Assembly: GCA_018398585.1 (NCBI GenBank)
Contig: JAGTTD010000001.1
Span: forward strand, 30,765,438-30,829,437
Direction of reading: 5' to 3'
DNA length: 64,000 bases
DNA from: Simmondsia chinensis
Lineage: Eukaryota; Streptophyta; Magnoliopsida; Caryophyllales; Simmondsiaceae
Under the pieces are notes generated by a model. The model ran no database searches. It was not told where the DNA came from and was given only the letters and a program-made list of their open reading frames with translations. Made by a program: the position numbers and the translations under genes. How positions within the stretch are numbered: the first letter of the stretch is position 1; the number at the start of each line of letters is the position of its first letter. This document shows, in pieces, positions 24,761 through 34,100 of this stretch.

Positions 24761-25791
24761 TGCAAAATTGAGACTGATAAGTTGGATTTTGTTACTTCAG
24801 GAATTCGATTTAGAAATCTGGGACAAAAAAGGAACATAGAATGTTGTGGCAGATCATTTATCACGCCTTGAACGAGAGGACGAAAGTCCCCCTATCAATG
24901 AAAAATTTTCGAATGAAAGTCTTACCGTGGTAAGCGAAAATCCTAATTATCCATGATATGTTGACATCGTTAACTATTTGGTTGCACAAAAACTGCTCAA
25001 GGACATGATATACCAACAAAAGAAGAAGTTCTTCACTGATTTAAAGCACTATTTTTGGGAAGAGCCATTCTTATATAAGCATTACGGGGACCAAATCATT
25101 AGGAAATGTGTACCTAAAGAAGAAATGGAAAACATTGTGCGTCATTGCCATTTCCTGGAAACTGGTGGTCATTATGGTGGAATAAGGACTGAAGGTTTTA
25201 TAATAAGGATCTTATTGGCCTACACTTTTTAAAGATGCTTTCAAATTTGTTAGTAAATATGATTGATGTCAAAGAACGGGAAATATTTCCAGGAGATATG
25301 AAATGCCCCTAAGCAACATTTTAGTTGTTGAATTATGTGACGTTTGGGAGATTGATTTACTGGGTCCTTTTCCTTCATAATTTTCTAACAGATTTATTTT
25401 AGTTGCTATAAATTATGTATCAAAGTGGGTTGAAGCAGTTACTTTTCTAACCAATGATGCAAACGTTGTGGTCAACTTTGTAAGAAAAAACATCTTTTCT
25501 CAATTTGGAACTCCTAGAGCAATTATAAGTGATGGCGGGAAACACTTTCGTGACTGTCAACTTAAAGCCTTATTGAATAAGTATGGAGTCACGCACCATG
25601 TGGGGGCTCTAGACCATCCTCAATAAGCGGTGAAGTGGAAATTTCAAATCGAGAATTGAAAACTATTCTTGAAAAGACCGTTAGTACTTCTAGAAAAAAT
25701 TGGTCAAAAAAGTTAGATGACACACTGTGGGCATATAAAACAGCATTAAAAACACCAATTGGAATGTCTCTATATCGACTAGTTTATGGTA
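24761..25791 (+). pseudogene. Athila-like integrase, truncated
   Basis: VVADHLSRLE marks the RNase H-integrase connection (about 24845-24875). The HHCC region (HCHFLETGGHYGG, about 25144-25180) and core residues are recognisable, including WGIDFxGPF-like (about 25345-25370), ISDGGKHF (about 25527) and [15 protein letters not shown] (about 25746-25790). The reading stops there and passes into the Tat LTR. The core C-terminus, 3' region and 3' LTR are absent. Confidence 0.82.
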
Positions 25792-26634
25792 GTACACACA
25801 CTTATGCAAAACTTCTTCAAATTTTCTTTACAGCACGCTTGTGCTTTTTTCCTAGGAGTAGCATAACGTAACTTAGTTTAGTTTGGCGTAGCGTAGATCT
25901 TGCTGTACTTGCTTCTTCAGTAATACAGTGCTTCAGGCTTTAGGTATGAACTCTTCGTTTTAATTTGTTCCTAAAAAACGATAAGTTAAGATTCGAGGCT
26001 TTAGTTTAAGGCTTTGACGGCCAAGGCTTAATCTTGATTGTGTTGCTCTTAACACTACTATCACTACTTAATAAGTCAGGTGAACTTAGGTTGCATCATT
26101 GTTTAGGGCTTTGAAGGCTAAGGCAAGACCATGATTGTGTTGGTCCTAATCCAGTGACCTATACGGTTTGCTCCATCTAAATCTTGTCAGACCATAACTC
26201 ACTTAAGTTATTATAAGTCAAGGGTGCCAGGCCTAAAAATCTATAGACTCAGGCTTGTAAGTTGACTGCTAAGCTCTTGGGTCGGCCTCTACCCCAATTC
26301 CTAATTTTTAAGTGTACGAGGAAAGATGTCTGTGGGCCTTACTCTGTCACTGTAACTGCCACTTGAGTTAGGTCCATGTTCCTTTGATTTTCTTCAAACA
26401 AAATATAAAAAGTCTTATTAATTGAGGCATAAGCAGAACTCGTGAAATAATCAAAGTTAGATACAGCAAAATATCACCTCCTTTTCTCTGAAAATGGTGA
26501 ATGGTTGAGTCCAAAGATGTGCAATCCGAATTTAGGCTCACTCCCAAGTTGTGATGAGTCCCTTTCGCACGTTTGTTTACATTTTTATTTATGATGACCA
26601 CATCACACTTAAAAATAAACACATATAACAAACA
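25792..26634 (+). repeat. Tat 1 3' LTR, second segment
   Basis: It matches 53092-53951: GCAAAACTTCTTCAAATTTTC here and a similar block there, then CTTGCTTCTTCAGTAAT, TTGACGGCCAAGGCTTAA and TTTAGGCTCACTCCCAAG. Similarity ends at about AACAAACA (26634). It continues the LTR interrupted at 11925. Confidence 0.8.
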
Positions 26635-27434
26635 CTTCCTAAATTGAAAATATGCCAAACATGTTCAACACCTCCTTTATCAATTACTTCAACATACTAA
26701 CATACCTATCCGTCTACTGCTCCTCCAATTCCGCCAAGTCATTCCTAGTTATTGGGGAGTCAAATTCTACCGTGTATTTCTCCACTGATCGAGAACACTA
26801 ACACAAGCTTTGAAGGCGTTGGTACATCACCCTGGTGTGATTATGGGGAAGAAAGGCATTCCGCATGTGTTACTTCATCTTTTTCCACTTCTCAATCTTC
26901 GATTTACATTGTCTATGTTGGGTATGCTTCAGCTGCCACCACTAGGAGGCGGCCGTACCCCTCAACCGAGTAGCAACTAATGTTGCCTGTCTGTGCTTTG
27001 GAACCTCCTTAAAGTCGAGCACTTGCTTCACAATAGCCAACCAATCCCAAACTTCCTTTAGTTGTTTCCCGCCGGCAAATCCAAAATTTCAATCCAAAGC
27101 CTAAATTGCCACCTCTGATCTCCAAGTAATCAGAAATGCCGATATTTGGTCGAGTCATCCTCACGTTCCGCGCCTGTTTGCCAACCTCCAAAAATGAATT
27201 TTGGAAGTTCCATTCCTATTCGTCATGTCCTCTCACCTTCAGTGGTTGTTGAGGCTAAGCCGTAGGCGTTTGATTGGGATTTGCACCTAATTGAACCAAA
27301 CACAGCTCAATTCACTGGAGTTTCTCCTCCATTTCCTCGAATGTTCTCTCGACCTGACGTTGTAGATCTGGCTCATAAATGTCACCAACGGCGGCATACC
27401 TTTGTCACCCATAGGCTATCTCAGAAAATGTTCT
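26635..27434 (-). pseudogene. degenerate gag and leader of a minus-strand LTR retrotransposon
   Basis: On the minus strand, downstream of a primer-binding site at 27435, a heavily broken gag-like coding stretch is visible. It includes a coiled-coil-like EEMEEKLQ near 27310-27340 and an Asn/Pro-rich part. It is cut on the left by the end of the Tat LTR. Assignment is by position and weak gag resemblance. Confidence 0.45.
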
Positions 27435-27448
27435 GAGCTCTGATACCA
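27435..27448 (-). promoter_or_regulatory. primer-binding site, initiator-Met tRNA type
   Basis: The minus strand reads TGGTATCAGAGCTC, two bases from the LTR end. It is a full match to the usual plant initiator-Met-type site. Confidence 0.85.
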
Positions 27449-27450
27449 AC

Positions 27451-27863
27451 TGATGTAGCACAAATAAGAAGAAAATTGGGGATGAAAGGTTCAACAGCCT
27501 TCCTTTAACTCTTATTAATAAAACAATTAAGAAGCAAAGGGGAAAATTGTCAACCCTAATTCTCACAACCCAAGAATAAGAGAAAACATAAAAACACATA
27601 AAAATCTAGAGAAAATTTAATGACCTAAAACTCTAGACTTCCTCTTTCTTAATAAAGGAGCTAATTCACATAGAATAAAAGGCTAAAATTGAAAGAGATA
27701 AATATAAAGATAAATAATTAAACCTACTAATCTAAATTAAGCTTTCCTAATTGACATTAACTTCTCAAGCTCGTTCACTCCCTGCCACGTGCCTTGCCAT
27801 CCTGCCAAGCTGCACATCTCGTCAAGGCCTATTTGCCAAACAACCTTACCAAGCACTGTATCA
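27451..27863 (-). repeat. 5' LTR of a minus-strand LTR retrotransposon
   Basis: This 413-bp LTR reads TGATGTAGCAC at the left and CACTGTATCA at the right, giving TGAT/ATCA inverted ends. It is AT-rich with a poly-A-like middle. Its inner end (TGATGTAGCACAAA) matches the LTR ends of the element in RPN5 intron 6, so the two are probably related families. Confidence 0.75.
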
Positions 27864-28008
27864 ATTAATATTCTATTTAAATTTTGGAACGATTAACAAT
27901 TATGCATTGTAGAAATGTAAGATTCTAAGATTCGAAGTCAAACCATTTTGTGGTAGTACAACAACAACAGTCCCAGTGCCACAAGGGCTCCCCCGTGAGC
28001 AGGGTCTT

Positions 28009-28010
<2 letters not shown>

Positions 28011-28039
<29 letters not shown>
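28011..28039. repeat. 29-base poly-G run
   Basis: It is an uninterrupted G homopolymer in the LINE tail, at a place where other copies have 5-9 G. It could be real expansion or an assembly or sequencing artefact. Confidence 0.9.
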
Positions 28040-28055
28040 TGTACCCAACCTTCCC

Positions 28056-28078
28056 CCTTTAGGGTGCTACCCTAAAGG
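28056..28078 (-). other. LINE 3'-tail hairpin
   Basis: CCTTTAGGGT, loop gct, ACCCTAAAGG: a perfect 10-bp stem. Related hairpins occur at 35370-35400, 37586-37606 and about 42507-42525. 3'-tail hairpins are commonly recognised by LINE reverse transcriptases; that role is inferred here. Confidence 0.7.
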
Positions 28079-29791
28079 CGGGCTATTTCCGAGGACCCCC
28101 AACCTGAGGAGCATGTCATCATGGAGCATAGTAGCTTGTAAGCATGAGAGCAACACAGTATTAGAGCAATATATAGCACAACCCAAGCATAACGAAGCAA
28201 AACTCAATAGATGGTAACTACAGGCAAGTAATCGGCAAGTGCACGAATGCACAAGTGATCAAGTACACAGATAGGCAAGTAGGTGCGTCCATACGTGTGC
28301 CAACGCAAAAGTTAAGACACCTAGAAGCACTAGTGCAAGAAATAATTAGATGCCCTAGTCTAAGCCGCTATATCGACTATCCCTATGCTAGCCCTGCATC
28401 GAGCTCCATCTAAGGCCATCTTCTCCTGTAGGTTTAGGTGGGTGAGGTCCTGTCGGATCGTCTCCAACCATCTCTTCTTTGGCCTGTCTCTCCTTCTCCT
28501 CCCTAGCGTAGTATGGAGTTATTTACATCTCCTGACCGGGGCAGTGGACGGTCTCCTCCTAACATGACCAAACCACCTCAAACTTTGCTCCCTTAATTTA
28601 TCCTCAATCGATACCATGCCCAATTTACTTCTTATGACGTCGTTCCTGATCCTATCCTTCCTTATATGTCCGCATATCCACCGCAGTATCCTCATCTCTG
28701 CCACTTTCATCTTCTGCTTATGCTGTTGTTTCATTGGCCAACACTTTACCCTATAAGACATAGCCGGTCTCACTACTGTCTTGTAGTATTTCCCCTTTAG
28801 CTTTAATGGGAACTTTCTGTAGCAAAGTACCGCGGAGGCCATCCTCCGTTTATGCCATCCTACTTTAATCTGGTTGTTAACATCCTCGTCAACTTCACCG
28901 TTTGTGCTGAACCATGGAACCTAAGTATCTGAAGCTCTCTTTTCTTTGTATGGTCTCAGATCCTATCTTGGAGACTTCTATGCTAGGCGTGCTGGAGGGA
29001 TCAAACTTAAGTTCCATGTACTCGGTCTTAGATCTGCTGATTCATAAGCCGTTCTATTCCGAAGCCCTTCTCCTTAATTCCAGCTTCTCGTTTACCTCTT
29101 CTCGCGACTCTCTCACCAAAACAATGTCATCTGCAAAAAGCATGCACCGAGACACCTCTCCTTGGATGTGCCTAGTGAGCTCATCGATAACCAGAATGAA
29201 CAGAAAGTGGCTCAAGGCAGATCCTTAGTGTACCCCGAATGTTATCAGAAACGCTTCTGTCTCTCCTTCCACATTACCCACATTTGTTTATGCGTTGTCA
29301 TACATATCTCTAATGGCCCGGATATAAGGCCTCGGAATGCCTTTCCTGTCCAAAACCCTCCATAGGACCCCTTTTAACACTCTATCATATGCCTTCTCCA
29401 AATCAATGAAAACCATATTGAGACCCTTTTGTTTCTTCCTGTATCGCTCTATCATCCGCCTTAGAAGATAAATGGCTTCTATTGTTGATCTCTCGGGCAT
29501 AAATCCGAATTGATTCTCGGAAACCTCTGTCTGTTGCCGTATCCTCCTCTCTATGATCCGCTACCACAGCTTCAGAGTGTGGCATATTAATTTAATACCC
29601 TGATAGTTGGCGCAACTCTGGATGTTGCCTTGGTTTTTATAGATCGGGATCACTATGCTCTTCCTCCATTCGTCAGGCATCTTTTGCCCTAGGAGGATTT
29701 GGTTCAATAATTTAATCAGCCAATTGATACCCTTCTGTCCAAGGCATTTTCATGCCTCTATCGATATTCCATTTGGATGGTTTGTTGTAGT

Positions 29792-30600
29792 GTGATTATT
29801 AAAGCCCAATATGTTGTTTGTTAGTATGACTTCAATTTTATTTTGACCTTTGGATAGTTTTTGTGTTTTTAGTTCCAAGTTTCCCCAAAACTAAACCTAC
29901 ATTTTAAAAATAAATTGTTCCTAGTACAGAATTTTAACTTTCAATGTTTACCCAAGCGTTTTAAAAACTAAAAATAGAAGAAAAAAAAGTTTCAAATTTA
30001 ATTTTAATTTTTAAAATTAAAAAATATGAACATAAATAATGCCAAATGAATCCATTATATATAATCGGATAGTCTTTAGAAAAGTGAATATGATTGTTGA
30101 TTGGGTGACAAAGTTTGGTCATAATATAGTATCTATAGTTTATTGGTACTTGATGCCCAATTCGGAGTTAGGTGTACATGCGCTAAGTAGAGCTCCCTTA
30201 CCACAAGGATATCAATGGAATGCATAGCCGAATATAATCACAAACCACCCAAGCAATCGTTTGGGGTCCCTGAATTTTAGGGACTCCAAATTTTAGAGGT
30301 TGTAGTTTTTGATGTTAATATTAATAGGTTTTAATATAAATGATATTATACATAAAAGGGCCTTATTTGAAAATTTTGTTTGGGTTTCCGAAACTATTAG
30401 AACCGGCCCTGATGGGAAGTCACTTGTAGATACTTGTCTTGTTTGGGGCGGATATAAGTATAAGTGAAGTAGATAATAGATGCAAATCAGATATACATAA
30501 TACTTATCAAAAATGTAAAGGGGGCATGGTAAAGTGTTTTATCCGTCTCGCCTCACCATGTCTTGCCACATTGCCATCCGAGCCTACCAAAAAATATAAT
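29792..30600. other. AT-rich intergenic sequence upstream of RPN5
   Basis: No gene, domain or known repeat was recognised. Poly-A-rich DNA at 29950-30030 is followed by mixed sequence. Confidence 0.6.
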
Positions 30601-30809
30601 TGTTCTCAAGATGGGCCGAAGCCTCAAACCACAATATCATGGATGTTTCTTGACAGAGAAGGCAAAAAAGGAGCCCGTAAAGATTCGTGTCTTGCAGCCC
30701 AATCCAACTTCCCAAACCTAAATTGAATCGTCGAGTTAGGTGTGAAGAAGTTGGTTTCTCTTCTCTAGGTTTTCACTCTTTCTCTCTCAATTGGATCGTG
30801 AAAGATCAA
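30601..30809 (+). promoter_or_regulatory. RPN5 proximal promoter and 5' UTR
   Basis: Two site II-type motifs (TGGGCY) are present: TGGGCC at 30612-30617 on plus, and TGGGCT on minus at 30696-30701. A CT-rich leader (TTTCTCTTCTCTAGG, TCTTTCTCTCTC) runs up to the ATG at 30810. Site II elements are common in plant promoters of housekeeping and proliferation genes. The transcription start cannot be fixed. Confidence 0.5.
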
Positions 30810-31153
30810 ATGGAGAACGGCGCTGTTCAGGACCAGCAAATTCCCATGGTAATTCACGAATTTGTTTAATTTTTGCCTAGATTTGCTTTGGCTAAGGTTG
30901 TTGAATCAGATTTTTTACTGTTTGTTTTCTTCTCTGGGTCTTGCCTTCGCTTTTGTAGGAGAGTCAAGGAAATCTGGAGGCTCAAATCGAGACGTTGCTG
31001 AACGTAGAGAAGCAGATGAGGCTCGCAGGAGATGTAGCTGGCACCCGAAAGGCAGTCTGTGATATTCTGCAACTGTGCTTTGAAGCGCGTAATTGGAAGA
31101 CCTTGAATGATCAGATCGTTCTTCTGTCGAAGCGCCGTGGTCAACTTAAACAG
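30810..31153 (+). CDS. RPN5: RPN5 exons 1-2 (residues 1-78)
   Basis: Exon 1 (30810-30848) codes [13 protein letters not shown] and is spliced in phase 0 through a 110-bp intron. Exon 2 (30959-31153) carries the conserved N-terminal helical region ([19 protein letters not shown] to [10 protein letters not shown]). Its donor GTTCTA is weak compared with the others, which could allow some read-through into intron 2. Confidence 0.93.
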
Positions 31154-34100
31154 GTTCTAGATGCACAGGGCTACTATTTTTGTTTAATGCTCTTTGCTTT
31201 GTGAACTTCAACTTATGTGCTTTGGCAGAACTTGTGAATTAGATTGGGTGTATATGTTAAGATGCAATATGTTATTTCGCTGATTTAAAATTATGATGTG
31301 TGGAATATGGGAAATTGCGGTCGTTTGATAAGTTTTCCTGTTTTGGTTTGGGCGGAAAATCTCATATGATGTCAAGAAAGGTTGTAAGTTCTGATTATGT
31401 GAAACTTCATCTAGTGTTGATTAACTGAAATAAGTTTGAAATTAACATTATTTTGAGTATTGGAACTTTTATGTGAAAGCTGTTGGATATGAGAAATACC
31501 ACTGAGTATAGCATTTGAGTCGAGTATATCCACTTACAGAAGGCATATACTTTGGGGGTGGGGAGTTGGGAAGGGGTATTTTAGTATAGAAGAAAGAAAT
31601 AAGCGATAATTGGCGATCAACAATTATACTTAAGACGGCTGTGCGCTTTTACGTGTTGTTTTCTCTTTGTGATATCAATGAGGCTTTAAACTCATTTGGC
31701 TGTGTTGCGTAGAAGGTCAACAATACCTTTTTAAGAGGAGATGAAGAATCACTTTATAAAGCTTTAATCGTGTTTGACTAATATATAAACTGCTTATAAA
31801 TGGCAACATAATCTAATTTTCTGCTTCCTGAAAGAAGCAAAAAATGTAGTTTTCTTTTGAAGTAGAATTAGGAGCAAAAATTAAGAACATTTAAGAAAAT
31901 AGACGTCTTAGTTGCAATTAAAGAGTAAGCACTTAACAATACCAAAAGTGGTTCTTGGATGATTTGGTCAAACGCTAAATAGCTTCTTTGTGGAAATGCT
32001 TTTTAGAAACTGATTTTTGAGGAAGCGATGAAAAGCTCTGGTTTTACAGCAAGGTCAAACGAACAAATTAAGCTTCTACTTGATTGACCTCTTACTCATT
32101 TTGCCATTTTCCTAGATCAGGCTGCTTGTAGTTTGTATTGCTAATTGTAACATTGTAATGGGTTTGTCCACTTGAATGCGTTGTAATGTAATCATAATCT
32201 TAAGGATAATAGAGTTTGAGATGAGAAAGAATGAATAGAGATAAGAAATAGAGAGTAGATTAAGATGAGAGAGAGAAATCAATTCATTATTGTTCAATGA
32301 TTCTTTCTTACAAGAGACCTCCCTATTTATACTACTTCTAGAATATGAATAATATATTGCATCTAAACATCTTCACTTAACCGACTTTCCCACTCTTTAG
32401 CCACCACTCTTGACTTGTTAACTAACATTTGACTCACCTTGACTTATACAAGTGAACTAAAGAGGACTTATGAGGCTAATTCCCCTAAATGGGGTACTAA
32501 TTAAACTAGTACTAAGAACTTAAACAACTTTATTACAATCAATGACTGCCAAGTACTTAACTCCAAATCCCGGTCATGACATAATGCCTGTATGCTGAAT
32601 GAATATGCACTATCTGTCTTCTGTGCAATTGATTCATTTTCCCATATTTTACACTTAGCAATCCGGATGCATGAATAAATATATCATTGAATGAGCGGAG
32701 AAGCAGGAATTGCAGTTGCACGAGGCAGTTTATACTGATGTAATGGAGCTTGAAATTGAAGGACAATGCCATTTTTTTCTTGGGGGTTGGGGAGTTCGGC
32801 AGTTGGGGTGGGCTCTAGGGTAGGATGGATAAATTTTAAATGTGATATGAGCATCTCAAGCAAATTTATGTCCGAACTAGTTGACATGGGTCCTTTCATG
32901 TATGATGATGGCACTTGCAGTTTTCTAGCCTTCATTCTAGTTAGATAGCAAAATGAGAATAATTTGCGGCATAGTCTATCTTGGAGTGTGCTTTGCACTT
33001 GAATGATAGCTTCATTTTTGCTATTGGCATAGCTGGTATTGATGTCTGATCATACTTTACGGTGTTGAATAGTTAATGTTGGGTGATATGCTGTTACATC
33101 TCTTACTTGGAACGTTTTTCCTGGCATATTTAATGCTTTTGCAATGTGTGTAATGAGAATTCTGTTTCTTTTAGGCTGTAACTGCTATGGTGCAGCAAGC
33201 TATGCAGTATATTGACCAAACTCCAGATCTGGAAACACGTATAGAACTTATCAGAACATTGAACAGCGTATCTGCTGGCAAGGTAAACTTATGGCTCAGA
33301 CTAGTGATTTCTTTTGCTAGTTTCTGTTCTGAAACCTGATGTATTGTTGCAGATATATGTTGAAATAGAGAGGGCTCGTTTGATCAGGAAACTAGCCAAG
33401 ATCAAGGAAGAACAAGGGCTCATTGCCGAAGCTGCAGATTTGATGCAAGAAGTTGCGGTCAGTATAAACTGTGTCATTGATGATCTACACTTTGCTACAT
33501 CATGTATTAATCACTTTGCTATACATATATGTTGATCTTACTATTCCACCTCTTTTGGTTTGTATTGTAGGTGGAGACATTTGGTGCTATGGCAAAAACC
33601 GAAAAAATTGCTTTTATTCTTGAGCAAGTATGGGACTCCCTCTCTCTTTCTCTGTCAAATTACTTTTTCTTTTTCATGGGGTTAGTCTATGCTTGTTGCA
33701 GCTGGACTTTGTTAGGAGGAGGTTTGTTTGAAATTTGACAGATCTCTTATTGGGGAGTAAATGAGTTGAATTGAGCCCAAGCATGTCAAGCTCAAAGCTT
33801 GGCTTGGCTCATTAGCACATAGCTTTAGCTTGGCTCCAAGCTCGTTGATCCTAGAAGCTTTGAGCTCGAGTTTAGCGAGGTTTCAGCTAACCTACTTCTT
33901 GTTTGAACTCAATTAATCTATCCTTGTTTCAAGTTGTTTAGGCTTGAGCTTGGCTCCTTGAGGCTTGAAAATGACTCGATTGGGCCTGATTTAGGCTCAT
34001 TAGTTTTGTTGAGATTGACTTAGTTAGGCTTGTTGACGCTCTTGAGTCTACAAGCTTGAGTTGCCTTTACTAGGCTCGAGCTAAGACACTATCTAGGCTT

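Larger units (their letters stand above)
11926..25791 (+). mobile_element. Athila-like Ty3/gypsy element, plus strand, 3'-truncated, with nested insert
   Basis: The 5' LTR begins TGATAAGTC at 11926 after agtaca. It is interrupted in U3 at 12117 by a minus-strand element and resumes at about 19265. A tRNA-Asp-type primer-binding site (TGGTGTCGTTGTCGG, 20485-20499) follows the LTR. Athila-type gag, protease, RT, RNase H and integrase follow to 25790. The sequence stops inside the integrase and passes straight into the Tat LTR. No 3' LTR remains, yet agtaca stands on both sides (11920-11925, 25791-25796). All ORFs carry stops. Confidence 0.82.
27958..29780 (-). mobile_element. RTE-type non-LTR retrotransposon (LINE), 5'-truncated
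   Basis: On the minus strand the RT runs from about 29720 (MPDEWRKSIVIPI) through [11 protein letters not shown] (about 29390-29425) and the active site LFADDIVLV (about 29115-29145). The C-terminal region with LREQSLRWFGHVRRRP follows (about 28545-28595). The 3' untranslated tail ends in a GTTGTTGTTGT run (27958-27968 on the plus strand as acaacaacaac). Flanking TTTGTGGTAGT (27947-27957) and TTTGTTGTAGT (29781-29791) are an 11-bp target duplication with one mismatch. Frameshifts and stops disable the RT. The RTE assignment is from sequence recognition of plant RTE proteins. Confidence 0.88.

Noticed and set aside
28914..29365. Plus-strand ORFs over the LINE region as genes
   Set aside because: They are shadows of the minus-strand RT frames.
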